From: Euptelea pleiosperma
Lineage: Eukaryota > Streptophyta > Magnoliopsida > Ranunculales > Eupteleaceae
Assembly: GCA_035048495.1 (NCBI GenBank)
Contig: CM068552.1
Coordinates: 14,752,501 to 14,816,500 of the forward strand
Length of the DNA: 64,000 nucleotides
Direction: 5' to 3'
Below, in pieces: positions 1 through 12,100 of this stretch; the stretch's first letter is position 1; each line of letters begins with the position of its first letter. A program made the translations under genes and the position numbers. The notes under the pieces were generated by a model, which searched no databases, was not told where the DNA came from, and saw only the letters and a list, made by a program, of their open reading frames with translations.

Positions 1-100
1 TCAGACAACATCAATGACAAAAATATCCCGTCGTTTAGTGCTGTAGAAATTGAAGGGCAAATTTGGTCATTAAATCTTTTCATTGTCTTCCGCACGTCCT

Positions 101-345
101 AGAGCCCTAAGTGGACCCACAAACTAAAACTAAGCCTGATTATTGATTACTAACCGTTGGATTGGAGTATTTTGCATGGGTTCATTTTTATCCGTGGGAA
201 TCAAGATTATTTTGGGTACTCATATCCAAAGGTTAGATATCACTAATCGGCTGCTTTTGGTACGTAGGTCCACCTAGGGATGGGCCAGACGTCCATAGGT
301 CAGTAATATCTAAGAGTGTGCCACGTGGTCCTTACTGTGATACTT
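101..345. repeat. M9-type MITE relic
   Basis: This stretch has the body of the M9 palindromic family: a 'cctgattattgattactaac' arm, a 'gttggattggagt' centre and a mirrored arm ending 'ggtccacctagggatgg' and 'tgccacgtggt'. The outer termini are eroded and no target duplication was found. Confidence 0.6.
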
Positions 346-539
346 AACAAAGATTTCTTTCAAGTCTAGATTTTTTTTGTCATTTGAGTGAGATTTAAGG
401 GCAATTTCGTATTATCACTTAAGATATAGAAAATTATAAATACAAGTAATATTCAGCAATGATTTGGTGAACGGTAATATGAGAGAGGCTTCACGCCCAA
501 CGTTGTTGGCCCGCTCTCACCTACCATAATTTGAAGTCT

Positions 540-905
540 CCCCTGCCAAGACTGCCACGTGGAGTTCCTTTTAAGGCTTGGACCTTGTGGATGTTTGGTC
601 CACTTGTTGATGGACCTACATACGAAAAATAAGCATGATCGTTGATTTCTAACATTTATATTTTAGCATCCAAAAAAAATGCTCAAAACCAACGGCCAAG
701 AATTATAATATTAAAATTTTAGAGCTAGAAATTACAAATTAAACTGATTTTCTATTTGTAGATCCATCCAGAGGTGGACCAGACATCCATAAGGTCAGTT
801 GGCCTAAAGAAGAGTGTAAAACTTCCACTTACAGCCCACAATAGGAGTCAGGTGGCACTCTCGTAGAGGACGCTGACCAAATTGATGTTCGGCCAATTCC
901 TTAGT
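540..905. repeat. Diverged M9-related MITE
   Basis: Mirrored segments 'gatgtttggtccacttg' and 'aggtggaccagacatccat' lie about 200 bp apart in opposite orientation, as in M9 elements, with a G-box (CCACGTGG) near 555. The copy is heavily diverged and its ends are uncertain. Confidence 0.5.
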
Positions 906-948
906 AATTTCAATACATTAAATAGGGCACTTTAGTCTTTACAAACTA

Positions 949-1752
949 TTGGGAAAATGTCTCTGTTTTACTTGTTTTATTTTTGACATACCCCCGTCTT
1001 ATATTTAAAATTTGACATACCCCCATGATTCTATGACTCGGTCCACTGTCATTTGACCAGTATTTACCTGCGTTGACTACCAAATTTTGTATTAATGGAC
1101 AAAACTGCCCTTGTCTTCAACTTTAGACCAAGGGTTTGGGTTTGGGTTTGGGTTTGGGCCAAAACCAATACCCTAAATCAAACATGAAAAGAAGAGATTA
1201 AAAATAAAAATAAAAACCCATGTTAGTAGTAAACCTGAGTTTTTTGTTTGTTTTTTTAATGAATTAAGCAAAGATTGAAAAAAAAAAACTCCATAAAAAT
1301 AAATAAAACTCACGGGAGAGTGCGATTCCTTTCTAAAATTGAGAGAACCCATCTTTTCAAAATTTATGTCTCAAAAGCTTAAAATCTAAATTGCTCTTAT
1401 TCTTTTTTCATTTTTGTCTCCAAAGTTTTTTATTTTTTATAACCTTGAATTTTAAATTGCTGTCAGAGTAGTGGTTGGCCGGCCATGAGACTCTGGTGGG
1501 TTGGTCACCGGTGATGGGTGGCCAACCCATTAGACTCTCTTGGCTGGTTGTCCTCCACAACCGTTCGATTTGGGATTTTGGTTTTAGCCCAAACCCTTGT
1601 TCCAAAGTTGAAGACAAGGGTGTTTATGTTGTTTAATATAAAAGTTGTTAGTCAACTCGGGTCAACACTGGTCAAACGACAATGGACTGAGGCATAGGGT
1701 GGTATGTCAAATTTTCAAAATAACATAGGGGGTTATGTCAAAAATTCCCTTA
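949..1752. repeat. Inverted-repeat element, about 0.8 kb, with 170-bp arms
   Basis: The left arm (about 949-1160, 'tttgacataccccc', 'actcggtccactgtcatttg', 'cccttgtcttcaac') is mirrored by the right arm (about 1585-1752, 'gttgaagacaaggg', 'caaacgacaatggactgag', 'gggggttatgtcaaa'). The middle encodes nothing recognisable. Fragments of the same family lie at 15935-16130 and 54230-54520, so it is a dispersed family. No clear target duplication. Confidence 0.7.
1132..1158 (+). repeat. GGGTTT hexamer run (four to five units)
   Basis: A short run of GGGTTT units sits in the left arm of the 949-1752 element. It is one base off the plant telomere unit and is best read as a local microsatellite; other copies of the family have only one unit here. 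Confidence 0.8.
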
Positions 1753-2769
1753 ATTTTTTTTTCATTTCTTTCTATTAACAAGGTTCTTTTAGTCTTTGCG
1801 TGCGTCAAATGCCCCTCTCCCCTTCTTTAAACGACTCCCGTATTGTTATCACGTGCCGCCGTGCCGAGCCGTCCCCTCTTGTAATATAAAGGTCTAACTA
1901 TTAGTCGCCCAAAAAACATTAAATCAGTGAAGGTGGAGCAAAAAAAAAAAGGGTGGGATCTCCCCTAAAATTTATAAGTTTTAGAGTAGCTGCCCATTTG
2001 CTTGAGTGTCACTTTTAATGTTTTTTTTTTTTTTTTATCATATATTAATTAAACGGTCTATGACTCAACCGTTTGCGGCTCTTTTTATATGGTTAAGCCG
2101 ATCATGGTAAACAAATTTCCATTTAAAACCCGTCTTTTTAAAAAAAATCTCATCTTTTGAAAAGAAAAAATACATTTAAAACCACGGTGTTTTCAAAATG
2201 TGACAAAAAATTAATAATATTAAACATTTTCATGATTTTAGAATTTTCAAAAAATCTTATAAAACTCACTCTTGGTTTGACGTTCTCGATTTTCTGACAA
2301 ATTATTTTGACTCCTATTTTCAAAACCCAAATCGTTTTAAACTCGCATTTTTCAATGGACAAAGTTTTGTGGCTTCACAATTTGCTAACTATGAAGCTGA
2401 TGGCATTTTCATCATTTAAATGGGATTTTTTTTTTTTTTTGCTTCTCAGCGAAATCTAAAGAGTAAAATTTCTGTCACAATAAGAACCACGTGGCACACA
2501 CTCTAAAGAGTAAAACTTCTCGTGGGAAAATCACTATTTTCAACAAAAATAAAATTTTTAATATATAAAAAAGATAAAACTGAGTTTTTTTTTATCCTTT
2601 GTCCTAATATGTGGGTCCCACACTCGCTTAATCCATATTTGACTTACTTTAATATGTGGGACCCACATAAATTGGAAGAAAATGAAGTAAGCTAACTAAT
2701 ATACGTAGCAAACGTTGTTAAATATTGACATACTCAAATATTTAGAAAAATAATATTCGTGCTATTGGA
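1753..2769. other. Intergenic, no gene seen
   Basis: AT-rich DNA with homopolymer runs. Two short palindromes, AATATGTGGGTCCCACA (2606-2622) and AATATGTGGGACCCACAT (2651-2668), lie 45 bp apart. A G-box and 'agagtaaaactt' at about 2487-2518 look like a worn M9 end. No coding region or RNA gene could be supported. Confidence 0.5.
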
Positions 2770-3085
2770 ACTCTTTTTCTCATGTACCAAACAGGCCCTA
2801 AGTGTTGGATTGAAGTTATTTTTCATGGGTTGATTTTAACCGTAGGAATTCGAGCATTATTGAGCGTTATTTGTGTGCAAAGATCCAAAGGTGGTAAATC
2901 ACTCATCAGGCTGATTTTGGGTTTGCAAGTCCACCGAGGGACTGGCCAAACATCCATAAGGTCAGAATCCACTAAGAATGTGCCACGTGGTTGTATTGTG
3001 GGTTGTCACAAGTTTTACTCAAATCTAAAGGTTATAACTGACATTTCCCCACAAGTCACGTGTGCTACTGTGCTTAGTTGATTTC
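2770..3085. repeat. M9-type MITE relic
   Basis: Contains the family centre ('gttggattgaagt', 'gggttgattttaaccgtagg', 'aaagatccaaagg') and the right arm 'ggtttgcaagtccaccgagg' ending in 'tgccacgtgg'. The left terminus is missing. Confidence 0.65.
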
Positions 3086-3275
3086 AATAAAGTAGGTCGA
3101 AAATTGTCAAACAGATGGACCAATACAGTGACTAAAATCCCAGTGACAAGAACGTTCTCTCAACTAGTTTGATGGGACCCACCAAATAAAAATAAATATT
3201 CCTAGTTTTTAAGTTTAAAATTTCTTTAATGACTAAAATACCCTTTTTTTTTTTACCTGGAAGCAAATCATTAGG

Positions 3276-3649
3276 GAGCAAGACTTGCCTGACCACCCGT
3301 GGTCAGGTGCTACCGGACCACTCACAATATAAGCCACGTGGAAATTTATTAGAGGACACTGACCGTATAGATGTTTGGCCAATCCCTAGGTGGACCTACA
3401 AATCCAAAATCTACCTGATCAGTGATTTCTATGCGTTAGTTGAAGTCATTTTCGTTGGTTGATCTTAGCCGTAGGAATTTGAGCATTATTTACCATTATT
3501 TCGGTATAAAGATCCAAAGGTTTTGAAATCACTAATCAGTCTGATTTTTGGTTTCTAGGTCCACTTAAGTATTGGTCAAACATCTATACGGTCAGTGTCC
3601 TCTAATAAATTTCCACGTGGCTTATATTGTAGTTGGTCAAGTCTTGCTC
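3276..3649. repeat. M9 palindromic MITE, complete copy (Mutator-like)
   Basis: A complete 374-bp element. The ends are inverted (GAGCAAGACTTGCCTGACCA and TGGTCAAGTCTTGCTC), and it is flanked by a perfect 9-bp duplication ATCATTAGG (3267-3275 and 3650-3658). A 9-bp duplication is typical of Mutator-like transposition. Nearly the whole element folds on itself, with a G-box (CCACGTGG) in each arm. It has no coding capacity. Confidence 0.85.
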
Positions 3650-3658
3650 ATCATTAGG

Positions 3659-5138
3659 GGAATTTCTCGGGTTTCCAACAAATCGTCCTACAAATAAAAT
3701 AAGGACGAGTATTAAATTCCAATAAATTTACTAAAATAACCTTCCTTGACGTTTTAAAATGAAAAACGTGACATTAAAGGGGTGTTAAGAAAATGAACCA
3801 CCACCTAATTTGGTTTGGGCCCAATTCTTATATCCATCTTGTAAATTAGGTGGGACCTGAATTTGACATTGTTAGTCACTCTCCTAAGGTCTATTTGGAA
3901 ACCCAAAAAATGGGGCCGGCCATGGTTAGTTTAGATTTGGTCCTGGCCCTTATTTGATAACCATGTGGGGTCCTTTTTTTTGGGTTTGTCCTTGCTTTTT
4001 TTTTAAGAAATAGTTGCAACATTGGACTGATTCACAGGGCTAGGGTCTGAAAACAGGAAATTTCACAGCCCTAAAAATCAAGTTTGACCCTACCCCGCGT
4101 AACTGGGAGCTTTGTTGCCAAACACTCTTTAATGTGAGTTATCACGTGGAGGAGGCATTAAAGCCTATATTCTTGTCAATTTAAAAAGTTCATTGAATCC
4201 TAGTTAGCACTTTGGAGTGTGGCAAAAAATACTGTTCTGGAAATGTTTAGTATACAATTCAGAAATGTCATTAAAAATGCGATCGAAATTTTGGCAAAGA
4301 TAATTTAAAAAAAAAAAAAATATTAAAACTTTTTGGTGGGGTTTGGTAAAACTTAATTTCAAACCGTAAGTTTAAAAACGAGACATTCAAACTTTAATGG
4401 GACATTCAAATAGGACGGTCAATAGATAGTCAAAAATTCGAATTCGATTTAAATTTGTATTCGAGAAATTGGATATTACTTGAAAATTTTGGTATCAGAT
4501 TCCAATTCGAATATATTTTTACCAATTAAATAGTTTTCGGATACGTATTCGTATAGATCATATATTATTTAATAATTATATTTATTATATATTATAGATT
4601 GTATTATATTTATCATATTAAATAATATTTATTATATATAAATATAATTATTTTATATTTATTATTATTATTATATAAATAATTAATAAATATGGATATT
4701 TGATAAGTTAATCAAATTCAAATTAGAATATAGATTTAGAATATTCGTCAGATATTGAATCAAATTCGAATATTAGATTTTTTTATTTTTTGATTCGATT
4801 TCAGATATGTTTATATTCGATCCAAATAGTATCCGTTGACAGCCCTACATTTAAACCACTTAATAATCACTTGAAATTCAGTGATTTTTTTTTTAAATTG
4901 TTTTCTCTTCACTTAATGCTATAAGACATTTTTGCTGAAACCAGTAAATAATGAAATCTCTAAAAGATTTTAAAATTCTCTAAAAATTATATCTAATATG
5001 TCCTTGTATTATAGCTTTCTCTATAGAAAAAAAATGTACAAAAATGTTTTAATAAATATTTTAAAATATACAATATGGCCCTTAATGTAAGGAACTTTAC
5101 CAAACAATCTAAATTTACAAAAATTCAGCACTTTAAGG
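3659..5138. repeat. Intergenic with an AT-rich dispersed repeat (about 4400-4855)
   Basis: The segment at about 4400-4855 is rich in ATTCGAAT and TATTAT motifs, starts near 'gtcaatagatagtc' and ends near 'tccgttgacagccct', resembling common plant AT-rich MITEs. Similar fragments lie near 31750-31950 and 32150-32225. The remainder shows no gene. Confidence 0.45.
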
Positions 5139-5553
5139 CGAGGTTTAAAGGAGGCCGTTTTAACAGTTAAACGGATTGGGGGCATTACCGTTTAAACGGC
5201 CATTAAAACGAATTGAAACGGTAAGTGGCAAAAATGAAAAAAAATGGGAAAAAATGAAATTAAACGGATTTTAACGGAAAAAAATGGAAAAAATGGCGCC
5301 GAAATTCAAATTTTGAAATTTGAAAATTAAAAAAAAAATGGAAATTAAACGGAATTAAACGGTTTTAACGGCCGTTTTTTTCACAATTTTTTTCAAAATT
5401 AAGCGGCTGTTTAAATGATTTTAACGGCCGTTAAAACAAAAAAACGGCCGTTTTTTTCAAAACCGATAAAATGCGTTTAAACGGAAACGGGCTTGGGGCG
5501 TTACTGTTTAAACCGCCGTTAAAACCATTTAAACGGCCGTTTTTAAAACCATG
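5139..5553. repeat. H8 hAT-like MITE, copy 1
   Basis: Starts CGAGGTTTAAAGGAGGCCG and ends AAAACCATG, flanked by a perfect 8-bp duplication CTTTAAGG (5131-5138 and 5554-5561), the size made by hAT transposases. The interior repeats AAACGGCCGTTTTAA-type motifs in both orientations, making it strongly palindromic. 415 bp, non-coding. Confidence 0.85.
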
Positions 5554-6116
5554 CTTTAAGGCTTAAGCTTTTGCTGAAATTAAGTTTACCAAACACGACC
5601 TTTGTGTTATAATATGGTTTTTCATGTTCAGAATTGAATAATCCGGAAATAATTCAGAAAAAAATTGTGAATTATTCTCGAATAAATCGTACGGTCCCCG
5701 AATTATTTGCAAATTGTTTGAGAATTTAATAAGCGGTGGAGAAATTAAATGGAATTCATTCTAGATTTTACAAATCTATCCCTTATAAAAAAAAAAAGTA
5801 TGCAATTTATTATAGATTTTACAAATCTACCCCTTATTAAAAGATAATAATAAATTAATAAATAATAAGGTAAGTTTCTAATTTTTAAAAGAGAAGAGCG
5901 TGACGGTAGTGTTAGAGAGAGCCTGTGTCTCTCTGTCTCATTCTCTCGTGTTTGGTTCTTTCCCGAGAATCTCTCCTCCTACCTACATGTCGCTAGTCTC
6001 GGCGACGCCGTCTGACTGTCCTTTTTATCACACTTTTTCTCCCCTTTTTTTAACTACTTAAGTCGCTGCTCTCTTCTTCTCTCTGGTATCTTCTCTCTCA
6101 CACGCACACACACACG

Positions 6117-9100
6117 ATGGGTGGAGGTGGAGGTGGAGGTGGAGGAGGTGGTGGCGGTGGTGGTGGAGGTGGAGGTGGAGGTGGAGGTGGAGGTGGTGGT
6201 GGTGGCGGACCGCCGCCTAGGAATGATGATTTTCAACCGCATCCGGTGAAGGAGCAGCTACCGGGGATTGAATATTGCATCACTAGTCCTCCTCAATGGC
6301 GTGCGTACAGTTCCTCACTAACGTCTTCCTCTCTGCGTATTTTAGCATACCCGCGTCTTCTTCTTTTTCTCTAATGGTGCTCTGAAACTTTAACATTCTC
6401 TATTGAGTTTTTTTTTTTTTTTTTAACATTTCCATTAGTGTTTCGGTTTTTAGATTGAAATCTCCGTGTGTCGTTTGGTTGGTTGTTTTGTCGAAGCGTT
6501 TCTAGCCGTCTGATTACTCTGCATGGTTTCCCGCCTTTTTTCGTGTTCTTCTTCTTGTTTGTTTCTGCTTTCTATTCTTTCTCTCTGTTCTGAAGTTTTC
6601 CTGATGATCTTAGTTTTGATTCCAATGTTTCTGTTGGTTTTAATTAGCACTCGTTCTCATTGAATATCTCCTTCTCTCGGGATTTTTCCAGCTTTTCGAT
6701 CTAATCCGAGAGACATTCTAGGGTTTTTCTCTTCATTTTCAATTGGAAATTTTATTGAATCAAGATTTCGTATGTGTTCCCCTGTTTCCTAATGATTTCA
6801 ATTATGTGATAAATTCAGCTGAAGCGGTAATTCTGGGTTTCCAGCATTATTTGGTGATGCTTGGCACTACTGTTCTCATACCCAGCATTATCGTCCCTCA
6901 AATGGGTGGCGGCGATGTAAGAATTTCATTAGTTTATGCTTCAATAGTTCAATGTATCCCGTGTTTACTATTTTCTTTCTCTAAATTTCGATTAATTTGA
7001 GATATATTTTTTTTGGGCAGGAGGAGAAGGCCAGAGTGATTCAGACCTTACTCTTTGTTGCTGGAGTGAACACTCTCTTGCAGTCCTTATTTGGGACTCG
7101 GCTTCCTACTGTGATAGGTGGTTCATTCACATTCATTGTTCCCACGATCTCGATTGTCCTAGCCAGTAGATATAGCACAATTGAAGATCCTCATCAGGTC
7201 GGTTGTCCCGATTCTCGTGGCCTTTCTCTATTTTCAATTTGTAATTCGAATTTCGAACACTCTTCCTTACCTTGTTTCTGTGGTTTAATTTCATAGAGGT
7301 TTCTAAGGACAATGAGAGGAGTACAGGGTGCTCTCATTGCTGCCTCGCTTTTCCAAATAGTTATCGGATTCCTGGGCTTTTGGAGAATTGTGGTTAGGTA
7401 GGTGATTCAATGATTTACATGGATGAATGTGAGGAGCATGTTCAATTCTCTATTTTTTTCCCTGGGTTTTGTAGATTTCATGATATTGGGTTTACCTAAT
7501 CTCTTGCTGCTTTAGGTGTCTAAGTCCGCTCTCCGCAACTCCGCTTGTAACTCTTGTTGGACTCGGGCTCTTTCAATTTGGTTTCCCACAGGTGAGAACC
7601 CAAAATCCTCCACACTTTCACCACTCAAGGGTGGTGATTTTGAATCAAGGCACTGCTTATTGTGTTATTATTTTAATATAAAGACTTGTGCCAATCATAT
7701 TAACCTTGTGATTGAGTGACTCGGTTTCAGTAGGTGCCGAGTCAAATCGACCTTGTGACTCAAGAATCACATTGTAATTTGGTCAAACTTTTCCTAATAA
7801 TGTTGTGTATATGGTAATGGAGTGTAATTTACATCCTTGCTAACTTTGTCCACTCAGGGCATGCGCACATACCAGGAATTTGTGCTCATCATTCCACCTG
7901 GGGTATCTTCTAGGCTAGAAACTTGACCTGATTAGATGATTGTAATGCCCTCTGTATATTCTTTTTTCTACCCTTTGCCATTTCTGATCGTTTGAAGTAT
8001 GTGATAGAGGATGTTACTGTCATCCAATTGGGTCAATATTGTGGCCTTGGAGATCTATTAGGTGAGACCCAGTGAATGGTGGGTTCAATTCTCCTGCATG
8101 TGTGTCACATGTACAGCAGATGCAAGTAGGATGTCTTCTTCCCATTGTCCATCCTGATGCAAAGTTTCGACATAATTTGTTTATATCAATTTACAAAGGT
8201 TTGTGAGTTCACTCGATTTTGAAGCTACAGGAGTGGCAAGCTAAACTGTCTAATCCATGTTTACTTTTATATCCTATTTAAACTATTGGTTTTTGGTAGT
8301 GTGTACTACATTTAGTTTATTCATTTGCAAGACGCTGTTTCGTACTGATGCTTGCAGCTGGCCAAATGTGTTGAAATTGGGCTTCCAGCGTTAATTATAT
8401 TGGTCTTGATTTCACAGGTAAGTAGTGTCCTTGGTCCTTGTTTACTTGTTTTCTGCTCCCACTTAAACTTCCTGTTGCTCCTAGAGTTGTAGCGCTGTTT
8501 TCGATCATGTTTTATTGTTTCCATTCTTTGTTTCTCCTCGAAGGAAACCTGAAGTTATTGGGCTATGTGGTGGACACGTGGTGCACAGGCAGGGGTTGGG
8601 ACTCACCCTTCTGTAGGTCTATTGAAAATGCATATAAAAGAATATGCCAAATGGTCCATGAGAGGTCAGTTGATTGGATGATTGTGATCGTGGTTTAAAA
8701 TAATGCCGTTTTAACAAAAATCACAGCCGTTGAAATGGTAACGCCCAAAGCCCGTTACGTTATGAATCATTTTGACGCTTAGAAAATAACGGCTATTATT
8801 TTCCGTTTATTTATTTTTTGAAAATTTCAAAATTTGAATTTCAGCACCATTTTTCTGTTATTTCTATTATTTTCCATTTTTTCCGTTTTTGCCCCTGTCC
8901 GTTACAATTCATTTTAACGGCCGTGATAATGGGGAAAAAACGGTAATGCCCCCAGTCCATTATACCGTTATAACGGCCTCCTTTAAACCTTGATTATGAT
9001 CATCCAATCTGGTTGAATTTTAAGCTAGGAGATCTAGGTAGGGCCCATCTAATGGTTACTCATCTGATTGGACTGATACTTCTACCTAGGACAACTCTTT

Positions 9101-12100
9101 GCCTTAGCTAGGACCCCGTCAAATGGTGTGTTTGAACTGCATGTCACCATGTGTCTGCAGTGCTCAATACAGTACATTACCATATTGGTGAGTATATATA
9201 AGATTTCCTCTTCTTTTACCAAAATAGAAAAGCAACATTGTTACATTTTGTAGATGGTTTGTGGAGTTTATTGGTCCTTTCTTTTTTCTATGATGTTCTC
9301 TTAAGGTACTAATTGGGTAATGTCGTGGGTAACTAGCAGTATCTCCCTCATACAATAATAGTAAGGAGAGCCATATTGGATCGCTTTGCGGTGCTGTTCA
9401 CGGTGGCGATTGTATGGGTTTATGCATATATTCTGACAGCAGGTGGTGCGTACAAGAACAGATCTCCAATGACACAGTCTAGTTGTCGCACTGATCGTTC
9501 AGGGCTCCTTACCGCAGCTCCATGGTGAGCTCCTGTGTTCCAACTAATTTGGATTTTATTGAATCGCTTAATTGAATCACCTCTCTTGTTTTTAGTACCA
9601 CATCTGTGGTTTATAGTAATTTTCTCTGTTTTATTATATTATATTCTTAAAACAGTATCTTCCATATAAACCTGTCTTTATATTTATCAAAAAAAAAATA
9701 GAAACCTTTCTTTATAATATAAAGTTGGCAAGAGTTCAACTTTATAACAATGTTTGAAAGCTCAGATACACCTCTGGAATGATCCTCCTGATTTTAGTTT
9801 AACTTGGCTGGGTTAATCAATGACTTGGACAACTTCTTATGCTTTGAGAATGTGGACTCACTACTCAAGAGTCAAGCCAAAAAAGTTGCCTCAGTTGAGG
9901 TTCACGTCTGTCTGCCAATTTTGGGAATTAATATATAGTAATTTTTTCGTTTGATGGTGATTTTAAGATCATATTTAGCTAAAATCATCTAGCTAGCTAC
10001 GCTAAAAGTAAAGCTTGCGAAGATATGTTTTTTTCTTGTTAAAGCTGGCAAAGATACATAGTAATTTTTTTTATAATCTTATGCAGAAAATCTCATTGGT
10101 CAAATTATAGAAAAGAAAAGAGAAAGAGGTCTCCTTTATTTTTCCTACTTTTTTGCTGTTTTTGTCAGAAGGTCCCAAGTTTATCAGTTACAACTTTTGA
10201 CTCTCAAATGTCACAAATTCATATATTAACTAGAGCAGGAATGTGGTGCCCATGAGTCCATGACAGACATAGAGCTTGTGTTGTTAACACCATAATAGAC
10301 ATGTGGCCCACCTACGTATTGATTAATCGTCCACTTGCCTCTTGGATCGACTGTAATCCAAAAGTTATCTCTGAGCTACAATATTAATTCAGTTCAAGAG
10401 CAAAAAAGTTATTTTTTTTAATCAGTAAACAAATGATAAAAAAAAAAAGTGCTACCAGAAATTCTTTTAATGGATGGCAAAACAGCAGTTAGCGCACGTA
10501 AGTGGTTTGGGATGTCGTATGTTCTTTGGATTGTGGCCCATACAAGATGTGGCCTTTTGAATGGTCTCGATTAACATGTATGTGGACTATTGAGTATAAT
10601 ACAACATGAATGAAACAAAAATTTAGTAGTCTTCATTTATCACCAAAGTTGCTCCGCGTTCTTCATTGGCATAACACACTTCCTCTTAAGTTACTTCTGA
10701 AATATGAACTCGAATTACGTGGCTGCTACTTGCTACTTTGTCAATGGAGGACTTCTATTTTATTATGGTGGGTAAGCTGGGATTGAACACTAGACCTCTT
10801 GGTTGCAGTGCAGAATGTTTAACAATTGAGCTGCAGACTTGCAACCGTGGGGGACTTGAATTTTGTTTCACCATTACAAAAGAATTCACTCAATAGCTTC
10901 ACCCTGCAACTCATTGCTTAAGTCTCAGCTGCTTCTAGGGGCAATTGACATAATAAACATAACTACCTTACTTTGCTCCATCATCTGCAGGATAAGGGTT
11001 CCATATCCATTTCAATGGGGGGCACCGACTTTTGAAGCTGGAGAAGCGTTTGCTATGATGGCTGCTTCTTTTGCTGCTCTCATTGAGGTTCGCATGTTGT
11101 AGAGTTTACCTTGTATTTCCTGGTTTTCAGATAGGTAATATAGTGCAGAAGTGCTTTTTACATGAAAGCATTAGGGGATGCTCTGATTGGTTAGTAATGC
11201 ATATGAATGGTTTTTCTATGCTTGTTACATATCTAAAGATTTACTAATTTATATTCCACATTATATCCTTCAAAAAAAAAAATTACATATCTAAAGAAAA
11301 TGTAACCTGGCTATTCTCGTAAAGACTGGGATTCCTGCTTTCTGTGCCCCTGCTCTGTACATGCCGCTCTCATAAAGTTATATTTTTTCTTTGTGAAAGG
11401 TGAATAATGAAATCCCACATTAAACTTATGTTTTTTTGATTTATCTTCATTTGCAGTCTACAGGTACATTTATTGCAGTATACAGGTTCGGGAGTGCCAC
11501 ACATATACCACCTTCTGTTCTCAGCCGTGGTATTGGCTGGCAGGTAGCAAGTGATTCTGTGATATCTCAGTTTAACATGGTGTCTCTCTTCTGGAGCCAA
11601 TGGGCTCCATACATGTTGCTTCTTGATTTCTTATATAATTATTTTGTGTTTCAGGGAATAGGGATTATGCTCGATGGGATGTTTGGTACAGTAAATGGCT
11701 CCTCAGCATCAGTGTAATGAACTCAAATGGTTGAAGAAAGTTGTTTGACATTCTTATTTTGGCTAGAGGATACTTGGGTGAGGACATCTGTACGTCCAAG
11801 CGCCATCTGAATTTAATTGTGTTGTACACTTGATGTACATTCAGAAGAGTTGGCCCCAGTCAAGAGATCTGCAGCCATTATTGTCCCAATCTGATGCTCT
11901 TTACCATCTGATCTATCACATTTTCGACGTTCAGAAGAAGGCATATGACATAAGGCCGAGAAAAAAGTCTAGATATTGCCTTGGAAGGATAATCTGATTG
12001 GGTTAATTTATTGTGTAGGAGATCTCCCCAACTGAGGCTCATCCAATAGTGGGCCCAGCCCCCCCTGCATGAGTACCATGTGTATGGCACAATTGGGTCT

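Noticed and set aside
1132..1158. Interstitial telomere
   Set aside because: The unit is GGGTTT, not the plant TTTAGGG, and is only four to five units long.
4490..4505. Primer-binding site TGGTATCAGATTCC
   Set aside because: Match fails after TGGTATCAGA, no LTR end precedes it, and it lies in AT-rich repeat.
6054..6242. Minus-strand open frame rich in Ser/Thr
   Set aside because: It is the complement of the GGN glycine tract in the transporter gene and has no other support.
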